Of a stretch of 64,000 nucleotides of DNA, positions 1-11,739 are shown piece by piece (position 1 is the first letter of the stretch; each line of letters starts with the position of its first letter). The DNA lies in contig NC_089236.1 in NCBI RefSeq assembly GCF_963924675.1, forward strand, positions 30,527,319 through 30,591,318. Direction: 5' to 3'. This stretch comes from Phocoena phocoena (taxonomy: Eukaryota > Chordata > Mammalia > Artiodactyla > Phocoenidae). The notes under the pieces were generated by a model that saw nothing but the letters and a program-made list of their open reading frames with translations, was not told the origin of the DNA and ran no database searches. The translations under genes were made by a program, and so were the position numbers.

Positions 1-920
1 GGTCTTTTCCTTCTCTTGTGTTTCCTGCCTAGAGAAGTTCCTTTAGCATTTGTTTTAAAGCTGGTTTGGTGGTGTTGAATTCTCTTAGCTTTTGCTTGTC
101 TGTAAAGGTTTTAATTTTTCTGTTGAATCTGAATGAGATCCTTGCTGAGTAGAGTAATCTTGTTTGTAGGCTTTTCCCTTTCATTATTTTAAATATGTCC
201 TGCCAGTCCCTTATGGCTTGCAGAGTTTCTGCTGAATGATCAGCTTTTAACCTTATGGGGATTCCCTTGTATGTTATTTGTTGTTTTTCTCTTACTGCTT
301 TTAATATTTTTTCTTTGTAGTTAATTTTTGATAGTTTGATTAATATGTGTCTTGTCAGGTTTCTCCTTGGATTTATCCTGTATGGACTCTCTGCACTTCC
401 TAGATTCAATTGACTATTTCCTTTCCCATATTAGGGAAGTTTTCAACTATAATCTCTTCAAATATTTTCTCAGTCCATTTCTTTCTCTCTTATTCTTCTG
501 GGACCCCTATAACTCAAATGTTGGTGCATTTAATGTTGTCCCAGAGGTCTCTGAGACTGTCCTCTATTCTTTCCAGTCTTTATTCTTTGTTCTGCTCTGC
601 AGTAGTTTTTCCACTATTTTATCTTCCAGATCACTTATCCGTTCTTCTGACTCAGTTATTCTGCTATTGGTTCCTTCTAGAGAATATTTAATTTCTTTTA
701 TTGTGTTGTTCATCATTGTTTGTTTGCTCTTTACTTCTTCTAGATCCTTGTTAAAGGTTTCTTGTATTTTCTCCTTTCTATTTCCAAGATTTTGGATCAT
801 CTTTACTCTCATTACTCTGAATTCTTTTTCAGGTAGACTGCCTATTTCCTCTTTGTTTGTTTGGTCTGGTGGATTTTTACCTTGCTCCTTCATCTGCTGT
901 GTATTTATCTGTCTTCCCAT
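1..920 (-). pseudogene. L1 ORF1 (RNA-binding protein) remnant
   Basis: L1 ORF1 encodes a trimeric coiled-coil RNA-binding protein that packages L1 RNA. An ATG at 920 opens a frame to 564 with the polar, Lys/Glu-rich N-terminus and the start of the heptad-rich coiled coil. A second frame, 409 to 29, carries the RNA-recognition and C-terminal domain. Its last part includes the residues SARISFRF and FTDKQKLREF, typical of the L1 ORF1p C-terminal domain. The two pieces lie in different frames, so at least one frameshift lies between 564 and 410. Near base 27 a tyrosine codon of the full-length copy is replaced by a stop. The protein is not functional. It is a transposon gene, not a host gene. Confidence 0.88.
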
Positions 921-1415
921 TTTGCTTAACTTACTGTGTTTGGGATCTCCATTTTGCAGGCTCCAGGTTCGTAATTTCCACTGTGTTTGGTGTCTGCCCC
1001 AGTGGGTAAGGTTAGTTCAGTTGGTTGTGTAGGATTCCTGGTAGAGGGGACTGGTACCTGTGTTCTAGTGGATGAGGCTGGATCTTGCCTTTCTGGTGGG
1101 CAGGACTGTATCTGGTGGTTTGTTTTGGGGTGTCCGTGACCTTGTTATGATTTTAGGCAGCATCTCTGCTTATGGGTGGGGTTGTGTTCCTGTCTTGCTA
1201 GTTGTTTGGCATAGGGTGTCCAGCACTGTAGCTTGCTGGTCATTGAGCAGAGCTGGGTCTTAGATTTGAAGTGGCAATCTCTGGAGAGCTTTCACCATTT
1301 GATATTATGTGGAGCCGGGAAGTCTCTGGTGGACCAATATCCTGAACTCGGCCCTCCCACTTCAGAGGAACAAGCCTTACCCCTGGCCGGAGCACCAAGA
1401 TGCTGTCAGCCACAT
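1..1415 (-). mobile_element. LINE-1 fragment, 5'UTR plus ORF1, cut by window edge
   Basis: Read on the minus strand, this is the 3' half of an L1 5'UTR (about 1415 to 921) followed by ORF1 (about 920 to the window edge). It matches the same parts of the full-length plus-strand L1 at 23.2-30.5 kb almost base for base, for example around 1041-1330. The L1 continues beyond base 1. Homology to the 5'UTR of the other copy stops near 1415, so this copy is 5'-truncated or rearranged inside the 5'UTR. No TSD can be seen because one end lies outside the window. Confidence 0.93.
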
Positions 1416-1524
1416 GCCTCCGAACTCCCAAACTCCATACACCAGAAGCCCTCCTTTCAATGTGCTGCCTTTCCCCTTCTGCCATAAACTAAGCTTTTAA
1501 CATCAGCCAGCCAAATTTCCTTCA

Positions 1525-1725
1525 GAAGGTCTGATAGTAAATATTTTAGGCTCTCCACGCCATAAGGTCTCTGTGACAAATAGCTAACTTGACCAAGGTA
1601 GCATGAGATCAGTCATAGACCATACATATATGCATGACTGTATTGCAATAAAAACCTTATTTATAAAAACAGCTGATGGGAAGGATTTGAAACAAGGTCT
1701 GTAATTTGTTAATCATACTCTTCAA
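1525..1725 (-). mobile_element. hAT-Charlie non-autonomous DNA transposon remnant (MER33/MER45-like)
   Basis: The order of blocks fits a degraded, antisense hAT-Charlie MITE: 'tattttaggct', then 'ggtctctgtgacaa', 'catagac', 'caataaaaaccttattta' and an end resembling 'ggtctgtaatttgttaa'. The copy is heavily mutated and its terminal inverted repeats are not intact. The exact family name is from memory of the consensus and is uncertain. Confidence 0.5.
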
Positions 1726-3224
1726 TACTATCCTCAGGCAGTGACAGTGTTAGGAATTTTTTTTTTCTAAATTGAAGAATGGGATGGAGATAATATATTC
1801 TTGAAGCTTGGGTTCATATCGATATTACAGGTATCTACAGTAGAATCAATTGTGTTGAAATCCATAGCCTTCAGTTTCAGGAGGCAGGAATGTATTACAG
1901 AGAATATTTTGCAATTCTAAGTTGACCTTAACTATTGGAAGCCAAAGACTGAAAGAGACTAAAAGTATAGACTAAAAGTATAGAGTTTATTCTATAAGGC
2001 ATGTAATAGAGAAGCATGCATATTTATATGAGTTATTGTTTTTCTGCCCCAAAGTGAGAGTTTAATCACATAGTAATACAAGAGAGAAAAATCAGAAGAT
2101 ATGTGATAGATATCTGATTAGTGTTAAGGTGCTGGATGTTTCCTGAACATGTGTAGCTCTTCAATCTCCTCTCTTGGGCCAATCTCCTCAGTATGTGGTA
2201 AATAATAAAAGCCTGTCAGAGCAGAAGGGATGATTGCCTAGCCTCCCAAATTATAGCCTGGAACACAGAAATATTCAGAAAACTATCTCCTCTAACATGG
2301 CTCTATAAACATGGTTCCTGAAATCTTTTATGGTTGGAGATGGGGCAGACAAATGCCTCTATGGAGAGCTACCTAGAGTCCCTTGCAATTCACCTTGGTG
2401 AGGAGAACATAGCCAAAGTTTCCTGAGTGCCCCACACACCTACAGAAAATAATGTAAAAGTGCCTGAGTGGTCAGGTCAGATGAGGATTCATGTTTGAAA
2501 ATATGAAGAAATAACATGTGTAAACTAGACACATGGAAGATATCATGGAACCAATGACACCTATCAGGAAATAACACTCGGTAAGGGGAAAGAACTTCCA
2601 TGTATGAGAATTACCTCCTAAATTTAGAATGCCATAATGATACTTAGATTGGCACCCTGACTCAACTCAGTTACAACTTAGAAAAAAGATAAAAGAAAGA
2701 AGAGTGGGAAATCTAGAACTGAGGTAAGTAGTTATCAAAAGAGACTATTTTAAACTGCTGGTAACTGAATTACTTGAAATGGTAAGCTTAGGATTGCAGC
2801 TGCTGAGTACGAGTAGGGATTTTTGTGCTAGGTTAAATTGAGAAATATAGAGAAATAAAGAAGCTATATATTTTTTAATCTCTATTCATATTACTGTATA
2901 AATATGACTTACCAAATTTGCATCATGCCAATCCTATATGACATAGATGTTGCCCAAACTTCACCATCTTATGAATTCAACAAAGAAATATCAAAATAAT
3001 AAGTGAAAATATTAATATTGTCATCCAGAGAGAACAGTAGTAGTTGAAATCTATGAAGGGTCAGCTTTAAGTGAGGCTGTGACAGACACTGTTATTTTGA
3101 GGATATGGGGAAGGGCTTACTTGAATAGTTCTAGGAGACAATACCTCACAAGATGGGTAGAAACAAAGGACCCTATCTGCCACTATAAAGAGCTGAGTGT
3201 AAATGCTATTAAAATTAGTGTAGA
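1726..3224. other. No gene seen; unique AT-rich DNA
   Basis: Stops are frequent in all frames and no repeat family was recognised. A small tandem duplication of 13 bp (actaaaagtatag) occupies 1958-1983. The stretch 2100-2580 is slightly richer in GC and could be an old LTR, but I cannot name it. Confidence 0.6.
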
Positions 3225-3410
3225 ACATAAATGCCTAAACTGCTATTGCTTACATTATCTTATTTAATCAGCACAGTGATACCCATGAAAGGAGATGTAA
3301 TGCTCATTTCCATGAACAAGGATTCTAAAGCTCAAAAAAATTAACTGACTTTGGTTTTCAGAGTCATGCAAACAGTACTTGGCAATGCCACAGCTTTACA
3401 GTTAATGTTC
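3225..3410 (+). repeat. MIR SINE
   Basis: Recognised from the MIR core order: 'acattatcttatttaatc', a Ca-rich 'cagcacagtgatacc' segment, the 'catttccatgaacaagg' equivalent of the 'CCCATTTTACAGATGAGG' block, then the tail-side 'gtcatgcaaacag'. It is old and diverged. Confidence 0.6.
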
Positions 3411-3539
3411 ATTCTCTATGAACTAATGAATAAACTTAAAAAAATCTAAGAAAATATTGTTGAAAATCATGGACATTGATAATACTGAATAATTTTTGGA
3501 AGCACAGTAAGTAAACTAATCGGATTCTCAGAGTTACTC

Positions 3540-3980
3540 TAATTCATGTTACAAAATCAATATACAAAAGTGAGTCGTGTTTCTATACACCAACAATTAC
3601 TATCAAAAAGGGAAATTAAGAAAGTGATCCATGTAGAAAAGTGTTTGCCACAGGCTGGGGGGTGGAGGAAGTAGGGAGATGTTGGTAAAAGGGTACAAAC
3701 TTTCAGTTATCAAACAATAAGTTCTGAGGATCTAATGAATGACCTGGTGATGATAATTGATAACACTGTACTGTATAATTAAACTCTGCTAAGAGAGTAG
3801 AACTTAAACGCTTTCACCAAATGAACAAACAAAGGATAAGTATGTGAGCTAATGGATGTATTAATTAACTTGATGGTAGAATTTGTTCATAATGTATATG
3901 TGTATCGAATCATCACTTTATACACTTTAAATACTCTACAGTTGCATTTGTCAGTTTTACTTCAATAAAGCTGGGGAAAA
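3540..3980 (+). mobile_element. Old L1 (L1MA/L1MB type) 3' end
   Basis: The first ~100 bases resemble the end of L1 ORF2 ('caatatacaaaagtgagtcg', 'ctatacaccaacaatta'). The rest is a mammal-wide L1 3'UTR, with 'caggctggggggtgg', 'gggtacaaactttcagtta' and 'ctaagagagtagaactta' in the usual order. It ends with the polyadenylation signal in 'caataaagctggggaaaaa' at 3963-3981. It is 5'-truncated. Confidence 0.85.
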
Positions 3981-4009
3981 ATCTTCACAAGAATAGCAAC
4001 TATTTGGGA

Positions 4010-5045
4010 ACAGTCTTTTATACACTGTTTCAGGGCTTGAGGACGTAGGAGTAAACAAGAGTGACATGTTGCTAGTCTGCATGATATTTATATTCCAATA
4101 GAAGACAAAGGGAACATTTACAATTAAAGAAGAAAATATCTCCATTAAAACAAGCGCCATGCAGATAATTAAAACAGGTGATATTATAGTGTACATCTGG
4201 GTGACTACTTGGAATTGGTGGTCAGGGATTGCCTATCAGAGAAAATGATGGAGAAATTTTTAATAATACAGATTAATCTTAAACATGTTGGCCTGTAGCT
4301 ATTACACTGTAGGTAGCAATTATTTTTTTAATTAAAAGAAAGAAAAACGACATTTAAATGAAGACATGGATGCCTTGAAAGCACCAGCAATGTGAAAATT
4401 AGGAGGAAAATATTCTAGGAACAGGCATTAGTTAGTGCAAAAATTATAAGGTCAGAAAAAGAAGTTTCACAATTGAATAAATAGCTAGTCAGTGGCATAA
4501 AAAACATGGTTGATGAAAAGACTGCTATTGGTAAGGTTGGAAAAAAGATAGAGTCTAAGTCTATAGGACTTTGTAAAGAGGTTAAGGAGTCAGAATGTAT
4601 TTAAAGTACAGAGTGAAGTCAGTGACAGACTTTAAGTAAGGAGTGATTATATCTGATATACATTTTTAGAACATGTATGACTCTGGTTACTACAATTTTT
4701 GAGGGGAGGGATGAAGTGTTGAAGTAGGAAACCAACTGGAATGCCAGGCAATACATGATGAAGAGAATGGATAGATTCACTGTATACTTTTGGATATAAC
4801 TGAAAACATTCATTGATGAAATTGATGTAGTGGGGAAAAAGAATAATCACAGTTGTTCCCTAGATTTTTGACTTGAGCAAGGGGGAAGATGGATGCAAGA
4901 TTTTGTGGTTTGATGAGCTGAAGAAAATTATGTAGCAGGATTAGATGAGGAGGCAGAAATCAAGTGTTCTGCTCTATATTCATTAAATTTGAGATGACAC
5001 AAATATATACTTAATACATATTTATTAAATGAATGAGTGAATGAT
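4010..5045 (-). mobile_element. L2 LINE, 3' half, antisense
   Basis: On the plus strand this reads as the antisense of the L2 reverse-transcriptase C-terminal region and 3' end. Recognised blocks include 'attccaatagaagacaaag' (4093-4111), 'gtggtcagggattgcctatc' (4219), 'gggagggatgaagtgttgaa' (4704) and 'tttttgacttgagcaag' (4864). The copy is ancient and lacks any open frame. The final 4990-5045 piece ('tttattaaatgaatgag') resembles an L2 3' end in the opposite direction and may be a second copy. Confidence 0.7.
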
Positions 5046-5925
5046 ATGTTTTGCAAAAGTTTTGACTTCTAATAACATCTAGTTTAATTTTGTTGTTTGG
5101 AAAAATCAAATCTATCCTGAAACATTAGAGAGCTAGTCATACATAAAATCTTAAAAGTTAAAAAAATCATTTCAAGGAAAGTAGTATAATGGGGAAGGAA
5201 GGGATTTTATGAGCTCAACTAATCAAATTTTTATTCATTTCTCCAGATGATGAATTAAGGATCAATGCCGATAAGTGATTTCTCTATGTAAGTAAAATTA
5301 GTGACTAAAAGAGCCAGAGTACATGAAGTTTCTGAACTATCAAACCAGTGCTGTCTTTTTTTCTGGATACTTTCACATTTCTACCAGATCTTTCCCCTAC
5401 TGTATTAGAAGACAAAACCCACTGATAATAGAGTGGGAAAATAAATCATCACTTCGTGTTCATTATTCAGATAATGGAAACCTTGTGTGACAAAAACTGA
5501 CAAGAGGAAAGTTTCAATTAAGCATTGAGGATCCAACAACCCTTGTAATCAATACTGACATTTATGTACTTTTAGGAATAAGTATGAAAATGCTTATCTT
5601 GAATTTGTCCAGAAAACTAAAGCATTGATATACCATGAAAACAAAATAAATAGGAACCCCTCATGTTTGTGTCCTAGTGCACACTTAGAGTGTATTTTAA
5701 AATTGCTCTTTTCTTATTCTCTCTCAGCTTACTATTAAATTTATGTTTTCTATTTCTGAATACACTAGAAATTCTAAAATTCTATTTTATACCTCTAAGT
5801 TGCCTAATTTTTGATTGATACTAGAACTTATCTTCAGAGTTATATTGAATATTAGGACCTTTTATATTTTGTATATACATTTTATACTAGAACCTCCTCA
5901 TACATTCCAATCAAAAAAAGCCCTC
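5046..5925. other. No feature seen
   Basis: AT-rich DNA without a recognised repeat, gene or regulatory block. Confidence 0.6.
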
Positions 5926-6163
5926 AAAATTATTATTGCTTGGGTTTCCCTGGTGGCGAAGTGGTTGAGAGTCCGCCTGCCAATGCAGGGGACACGGGTT
6001 CATGCCCCAGTCTGGGAAGATCCCACATGCTGCGGAGCGGCTAGGCTCGTGAGCCATGGCCGCTGAGCCTGTGCGTACGGAGCCTGTGCTCCACAACGAG
6101 AGAGGCCACAACAGTGAGAGGCCCACATACCAACAACAACAACAACAAAAATATTATTACTTG
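5926..6163. repeat. Target-site duplication flanking CHR SINE
   Basis: A 17-base direct repeat at 5926-5942 and 6147-6163 (aaaattattattgcttg versus aaaaatattattacttg, two mismatches) brackets the SINE exactly. This shows L1-mediated insertion. Confidence 0.8.
5943..6146 (+). mobile_element. CHR-type cetacean SINE
   Basis: A tRNA-derived SINE about 200 bp long. The head 'tccctggtggcgaagtgg' holds the pol III A box and 'gggttcatgccc' the B box. The body follows with 'gcggagcggctaggc', 'gccatggccgctgagcctg' and 'gagaggcccacatacc', and the tail is (CAA)n. Several CpG positions of the family have decayed to TG/CA here, and the TSD carries two mismatches, so this is one of the older copies in the window. 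Confidence 0.95.
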
Positions 6164-6829
6164 ATTGGTAAACCTCTAGTACCAGCTTCCTCTCTCTCTG
6201 TCTCTTTCTCTCTTTCTATTTCCCTCTCTTTATTTTTTAATACTTGGCCCCACTTTGTTTTGCCTTTATACAATGCAATAAATAATTTTCTTTTTGACAA
6301 TAATACCCTTGGATATTTAATAGTATGGAAATCATTAACAACATGGTTTTTCCTGATTTCTTCTGTAGCTGCAAATGATAATACTGAATAATATTCAAAT
6401 TATATTAAATTATTATCAAAACACCAGCACTGAATTTTTATATTCACTGATTTCATGTTTGTTAATAAACTGGGCATACTACCTGCAAATAACTTACATC
6501 CTTACCTCTACAATATCTACCTCTCTCACAGTTACCTCAATACAGCACTTTTGGTAATAATAAGTATATACAGTATTAAGAACAAAGTGTGGTTTTAAGT
6601 CCATCTTAATAACAACAAACAATATGTATTTTTTTCCTAAATTAATAGAGTGACTGGCATACAGTTCTTCCTTTAAAATCTATAAGGTTAGTAATGATAT
6701 CCTTTCTTTAAATTTTCTGTGTAAATAATCCTCATCAGTAGCATATGTCTATATAAATCCAGAGACCTTTTACTCAGTTTTAACCCACAGAGTTTTGATC
6801 ATCCTACAGAGTTAAGGTGGACCCCCACC
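6164..6829. other. No gene; pyrimidine-rich tract then AT-rich DNA
   Basis: 6186-6235 is a C/T-rich imperfect (TCTC)n tract. The remainder is AT-rich with no recognised element. Confidence 0.6.
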
Positions 6830-7180
6830 CAAATTTGGTTTAGATGTCAAGACTGATGATGCCACACGTGCACCAATAAAAAGGCTTATTTCTCACATAA
6901 GTTTGTGGAGAGCTTTTTGGGGAGAGCAAAGCAGGCTTCCAAGCTGGTCTGAAAATGGCTTGAGAGAGCCGAGAAGGACAATGGGGAACAGCTTTGGGGT
7001 CTTATTATGGTCAGAGGATGGTCCAGGGGTGAAGGTTCTCACACAAAGGTCAGGGCTTGCTTGGATTGAATTTCCTGCAGGCACCAAAGAAAGGAACACT
7101 CGGGCTTTCTTGTACTACACAGATGGGCAGAGGGGAAAGGGGAGTTATGGGCATTGAAAGCTGTCGACAGTCATGTCCAA
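6830..7180. repeat. Possible LTR-like or other interspersed repeat, family unknown
   Basis: This block is more GC-balanced than its flanks and contains a polyadenylation-like 'caccaataaaaaggctt' followed by purine-rich 'gagagcaaagcaggcttcc'. It has the look of an old interspersed repeat, but I cannot assign a family or find TSDs. A short open stretch (6903-7157) has no recognisable domain and is probably chance. Confidence 0.25.
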
Positions 7181-7814
7181 ATTGGAATGAGACTATTATG
7201 CCCAGTCACAACATTGTTACTTTAGGATAAGGCAGAGAATAGGTGCAACCATATTTTTTCTTCTTTCTGTTTTAGTTTACAAAGAAAATCTTAAAAAAGA
7301 AGAATAAAATAGTTTTGCTTTGTTTTTATTTTTATTTTGGAAGAGAGTTCTTTGGACTCTTACCTTCCTGTTTAGCCCATGATGAGCACTCTAATTGTGG
7401 GATTAATTCTGAGAGTGCTAGAAAATGATTGAGCTCTGGGGGAGGTGAAATTTGTCCAACTAACACAAAAAAATTAGGCCACATTACTCCTCTTCACTAT
7501 CAAGAGATTAGCTTGTTCCTATCTACATTTGTGGCTAAGCTACATGTTGCTGATTCATTTTCCTCCTTCAGTTTTTTTTTTTTTTTGGTTGGGGGGAGGA
7601 GATGTTCTTGTTGGTCTAATATGCTGAGGATTAATTGGTAATGGTTAAAAGTCACTGTGCTCCTTTTGTTCTTAAAAAACTACATTTTTCTGAAAATAAC
7701 TGTAGCCTTTTGGCAAGCCATTAAATAATACAGTGTAGAATAATTTTATAAATAATTCAGCTCATCTACTAACCCAACATAGCTAAAATGTAATAATAAT
7801 AAATCAATAATCCA
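7181..7814. other. No gene seen
   Basis: AT-rich DNA with a T-tract at about 7571-7586. No repeat was recognised. Confidence 0.55.
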
Positions 7815-8220
7815 ATCAACAAATATTTAATTAGTACCCACTAATTGATTAACTATATGCCAGAAACCATGAAGAATACAAAAAAAGTATCAGAATAAGT
7901 TACTTCCATTAAAAGCTATATGTTCTCAAGAAAAAAAAATTAAAGATATATTGATAGAGATAATCTACACTAAATATAATAGTGAAGTATGAAAAGTTAT
8001 ATCAAAAGGCAATGCATGACGACATGTGAATTTCACTTTGGTTGTACTTACATGGAAAGATAAATGCTGACTGGTTAAAGACGAAAGCACTTTGGTATGG
8101 TTGGTGGATGAGAGTTGAACAGACATTTGAAAGATGTATTTATCACAGAGGAAGGAAAGAGACATTCCAGGAGAGGTGAAAAACTAACAAATGCAGAAAA
8201 GTGGAAAAACACAGGGTGCA
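7815..8220 (-). mobile_element. L2 LINE fragment, antisense
   Basis: The order 'caacaaatatttaattagta', 'ctatatgccagaaacc', 'gaagaatacaa' and, 300 bases later, 'gacattccaggagagg' matches the antisense 3' end of L2 ('...ATTTATTGAGCACCTACT', 'GTGCCAGGCAC', 'GCATTCCAGGCAGAGG'). It is heavily diverged. Confidence 0.55.
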
Positions 8221-8454
8221 CTTTGAATAGGCCCATTATACTTTGTAGTTTACAAACAGGCCTGGTTTACCCACATTGTTCCAGCAACATAGTTAATAGC
8301 ATACTCTTTAACTTAAAAATATGTTTAGATTTGGACATTAATTATATGGTCATCCTATTCTAAAGGATATCAAGGAGGCAGATTGTGTTCAGTTAAAAAA
8401 TTAAAGAGATGGTAAGGATTGGCAAAGGATTTGTGGAGAAGTTGTTCTAAGTGA

Positions 8455-8590
8455 TATATATTTTCATCCCCATTTTATTCATGAAGAACTTGAGGCCAGG
8501 AGAGGTTAAGTGACTTTTCAGAAATTTGTCTGTAAGACAGAGGCAAAGTTGACATGTAGAACGTGATCAACCTGACTCCTAGGTCCATGA
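8455..8590 (+). repeat. MIR SINE
   Basis: A clear MIR core and tail: 'catccccattttattcatga', 'aacttgaggccaggagaggt', 'taagtgacttttcagaaat' and 'cctgactcctaggtcc'. Confidence 0.8.
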
Positions 8591-8597
8591 TCTCATA

Positions 8598-8650
8598 GGG
8601 AGATAGACAGATAGACAGACAGATAGGTAGATAGATAGATAGATAGATAG
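8598..8650 (+). repeat. (GATA)n microsatellite
   Basis: An imperfect tetranucleotide run of gata/gaca units that becomes pure at its 3' end (about six gata units at 8626-8650). It is likely polymorphic in length. Confidence 0.9.
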
Positions 8651-10154
8651 TGACTCGAAGCTAAGGTAGAGACATTTATAACGTGAAACGTTGTTGAGAC
8701 TGAATGTGATGAAGTCTTTAAATATGGTTTTGTTAATTGACTACATTTTAAGAAGAAAGGATCAATGATGTGATGGCAGAAAGAAGTAGATAACCCTGAA
8801 TTAATGAACAAGTGAGACATGAAATAAAAACTTTAGGCAGCAACTGTAAAATTCCCTTGAAAATAAGCTTGGGTATGAAAGATAGAAGATTGATTTAGAA
8901 ACATAGATTTGAGAGAGGGGCTCTTGCTTATTAGTGAAGGGTATGCTTGAATAATCTAAAAACATAAGGAAACCAGGAGATCAAAAGAGTGAGGGAAAAT
9001 AAAGGTAGGCAAGGAAATTAGTCACAAGACAAAGTCTAGGTGGTCTAAGGGGTTGTGGTAGAAAACACAGGTGGAGCAAATACAAACATGACAGCTATGG
9101 AAAAGCAGTGTCTCAAGTGAATTTGGAAGAACGTGATAAACAGTGAATGACAATGAACCTCTGTTTGGCTTTACTATGATTTGTTACTTTCTTAAAATAA
9201 ATGTAAAAGACACTTTTTCTTCAAATTGAGAAAACTGCTGTCCAAGTCTGAGCAAGGTCAAAGTCATTAATATAGTTGGAGCATTAGGTGAAAAGATCAA
9301 GAGAACTCAGCCCAGTGTTGGTTTCCAGGAAGCCTGGGCACCTGGAAAAGAATTAATTGGTGACCCAGCACTAATTGGAGAGCAGCACAGCCAAGATCAT
9401 TAAACAGCTGATTTTCTAAAATGTGTCTATTCCTTCCAATTAACATTATGAAATCTCAGTTTTAAGGTTGGTTTCCTGTTTCTCAGAAATGAATGGAGAA
9501 AAATTTGGTACAATTTTTGAGACAAATTCATTTACTCATTTAACCAGTTATTTTACTTGAATGTAGATAACACTTAAATGAATGTGTTGAAAATCAGCTA
9601 TTAAGTGCCCGGGCTATTTATTTTAGAACTGATATTTGTGTTGTGCAAACTTTATACTATAACATCACTGATTTGTTCATATTTTTTGTATCAATAATAA
9701 TATTTGACTCAATTGTTTAATCAAAGGTAGAGTCAGCTTACCATTATGTGCATCAAATTATGAGCCGAGTAAAATTTTATTTGAAACTTCTATCTTTTAC
9801 ATTTACTAATTCTATAAATTACATATATGTGAGTATGTATATGAATGTAAAACGTGTGTGTGTGTGTTTACTGTTTCTGTGAATATTCACACATCTGCTC
9901 AAATAGATCTGGTAGGTTGATAATATCTCAGTTTTTATTAATTAAAAGAGCACTTTCTTTTATCACAATTGTTTCATGACCTTCAGTTTAGCATGGACAA
10001 TTATCTGAAACTCCAAATTATCATCAAATAAGAAAATAAAAACTGAGTCTTTATCCAGTAATATAGCCATTTAATTATAGTCTTTGTTTCAATGAGGTAA
10101 AATAGCTTAAGGAAATGTCAGGAAGTTGAGAAGACCTTGGTTTAACTCAAGTGA
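8651..10154. other. No gene seen; contains a candidate regulatory block at 9300-9450
   Basis: No repeat was recognised. Within it, 9300-9450 has less AT bias and three homeodomain-type sites (described under findings). A short (GT)n lies at about 9853-9868. Confidence 0.55.
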
Positions 10155-10520
10155 AATTTAGAGAATACTTATTATATGCCAGGCTCTGATTTAAGCAACA
10201 AAAAGTTTCTGCCATCACAGAACTCCCTGTCTAGGATGGGAGAGAGGCGTGTAAACAACTTCACTGTAATGAAATGTGCTAAATATCCTATATTATCCTA
10301 ATCACATCAATTAAATACTGTAGAATTAGAAAAGATGGATGGAGAGATTCAGTCTCTGGAGCAGAGCCAGTGAGTTTTGGCAAAGCCTTCAAAGAACAGT
10401 TGACATTTAAACTGGCCCTTGAAAAATCATTAGAACTCTGCCAGGCTGTGGGTGGGAAATGTGGAAAATAAAGAAAATGCATTTGCAAAGCATGTAATGT
10501 GGTCATTTTAGGGATCAGCA
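10155..10520 (-). mobile_element. L2 LINE fragment, antisense
   Basis: 'acttattatatgccaggctc', 'catcacagaactccctgtct' and then 'gacatttaaactggcccttg' (10402) are the antisense L2 3' blocks in the usual order and spacing. No open frame remains. Confidence 0.65.
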
Positions 10521-10534
10521 AAGTAGCTCAGATT

Positions 10535-10605
10535 CCTCTTATAGCCCTGGCTCTGACTATGTGCCCATGGGCGTGTTGCCAATCCCTGATACACTACCAG
10601 GATTT
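10535..10605 (-). repeat. MIR fragment, antisense
   Basis: 'agccctggctctgactatgt' followed by 'gcccatgggcgtgttgcc' resembles the antisense MIR start ('CCTGGCTCTGCCACTTACT...GGGCAAGTT'). It is short and weak. Confidence 0.4.
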
Positions 10606-11059
10606 CCAGCGTGGTGTGGGAGTAGGAAGAGGATTTAAGTTCATCAAGTGAAAGAGCATGTGTCTCATCTGTGGATCTTCCATAACTTTATAAATTTTCC
10701 TGTGGGGAAGTATGGTCCTCCTTCTTGGAGGGAATGAAGTGAATAAAAGATAAGTGCATTTTAACCAGAAAATCATGAGCCAAGCAGTACACATGGGCAA
10801 TGGCTTCCAACTCCAAACTCAGCACTCCATCCCTTGGACCACATAGGTCTCATAACTGGGGTTTGCCCTGTGTTAGAGAATAAATGAGAGGATCAGCTAA
10901 TTTATTAAGCACATATTTACGTATGCACAATCAGATTGCCCATGGCGGTTTAGGGACCATGGGTTATCTTAAAAATATGAAGCACATATAATTTGATATC
11001 CATTGAATGTGTATGTCTGGAATCTTCACACTTCATTTAGTCAATCTAGCCTAAAATAG

Positions 11060-11300
11060 CAGGATGGAGAAATAATACTTATTGAGGATTTATTATGTTA
11101 CAGAGTATGCGTGAGATCTTTTACACACTTTTCTCATGTAATGATAAATAACTCTGTGAGAAGAGGACAATTATTTTCTTCTTCTTTTATAAGTAAGCAA
11201 TCTGAGGATTAAAGAGGTAAAGTCAATTGTACAAAGTTGTTACACAAATAATACTATATTTGTCTGACCCTGAAGTCCATGTCCTTTTCACTAAATCCCA
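11060..11300 (+). repeat. MIR SINE
   Basis: 'acttattgaggatttattat', 'ttttacacacttttctcatg', 'gaggattaaagaggtaaag' and 'ctgaccctgaagtccatg' follow the MIR consensus from the core to the 3' end. Confidence 0.75.
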
Positions 11301-11439
11301 ATACTATTCTCACAATTTTGGGGTGGAGGTTAGTAAAATATTTTAAGAGTTTTTGTATTCTCAAAATAAAAATACATCATATTCATTGCACAGCATTTTA
11401 GTACTGTGAAGCTGAGGTTTAGAAGCAAGTGATAGAGAC

Positions 11440-11695
11440 AGTTGTATAATGATGATGGTAGCCAATAATTATTGAGTGCTTATATCGTGCTAGGTGTGCT
11501 TCTAAAGATTTTATATATGCTAACCAGTTCTATCCTTACAACAACCCAATTGACTGAGAACTTTTATTGTCCCCATGTTAAATGTGGATTTAATACAGAA
11601 AGAGTTGAAGTAATCTACCCATGTTGACTCAGATGGTAAGTGTCTTGAAACGCAGGCAGTTTGGCCCACTGTCTGTACTATGTTCTGATGACATA
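11440..11695 (+). repeat. MIR SINE
   Basis: A nearly full-length MIR: 'attattgagtgcttatatcg', 'gctaggtgtgcttctaaag', 'ccttacaacaacccaattga', 'ttgtccccatgttaaatg' and 'gactcagatggtaagtg'. Confidence 0.85.
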
Positions 11696-11739
11696 GCCAG
11701 AGGAAGGAGAAAGAAGTAATGTGGTTTAGTGCCTATTAA

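Noticed and set aside
352..1032. 226-codon plus-strand open frame, hydrophobic, membrane-protein-like
   Set aside because: It is the antisense of L1 ORF1. The A-rich L1 sense strand gives Phe/Leu/Ser-rich antisense frames. The same artefact occurs at 25236-25895.
8598..8650. GATA-unit array considered as a CRISPR or satellite array
   Set aside because: A simple tetranucleotide microsatellite without spacers. No CRISPR-like direct-repeat array occurs anywhere in the window.
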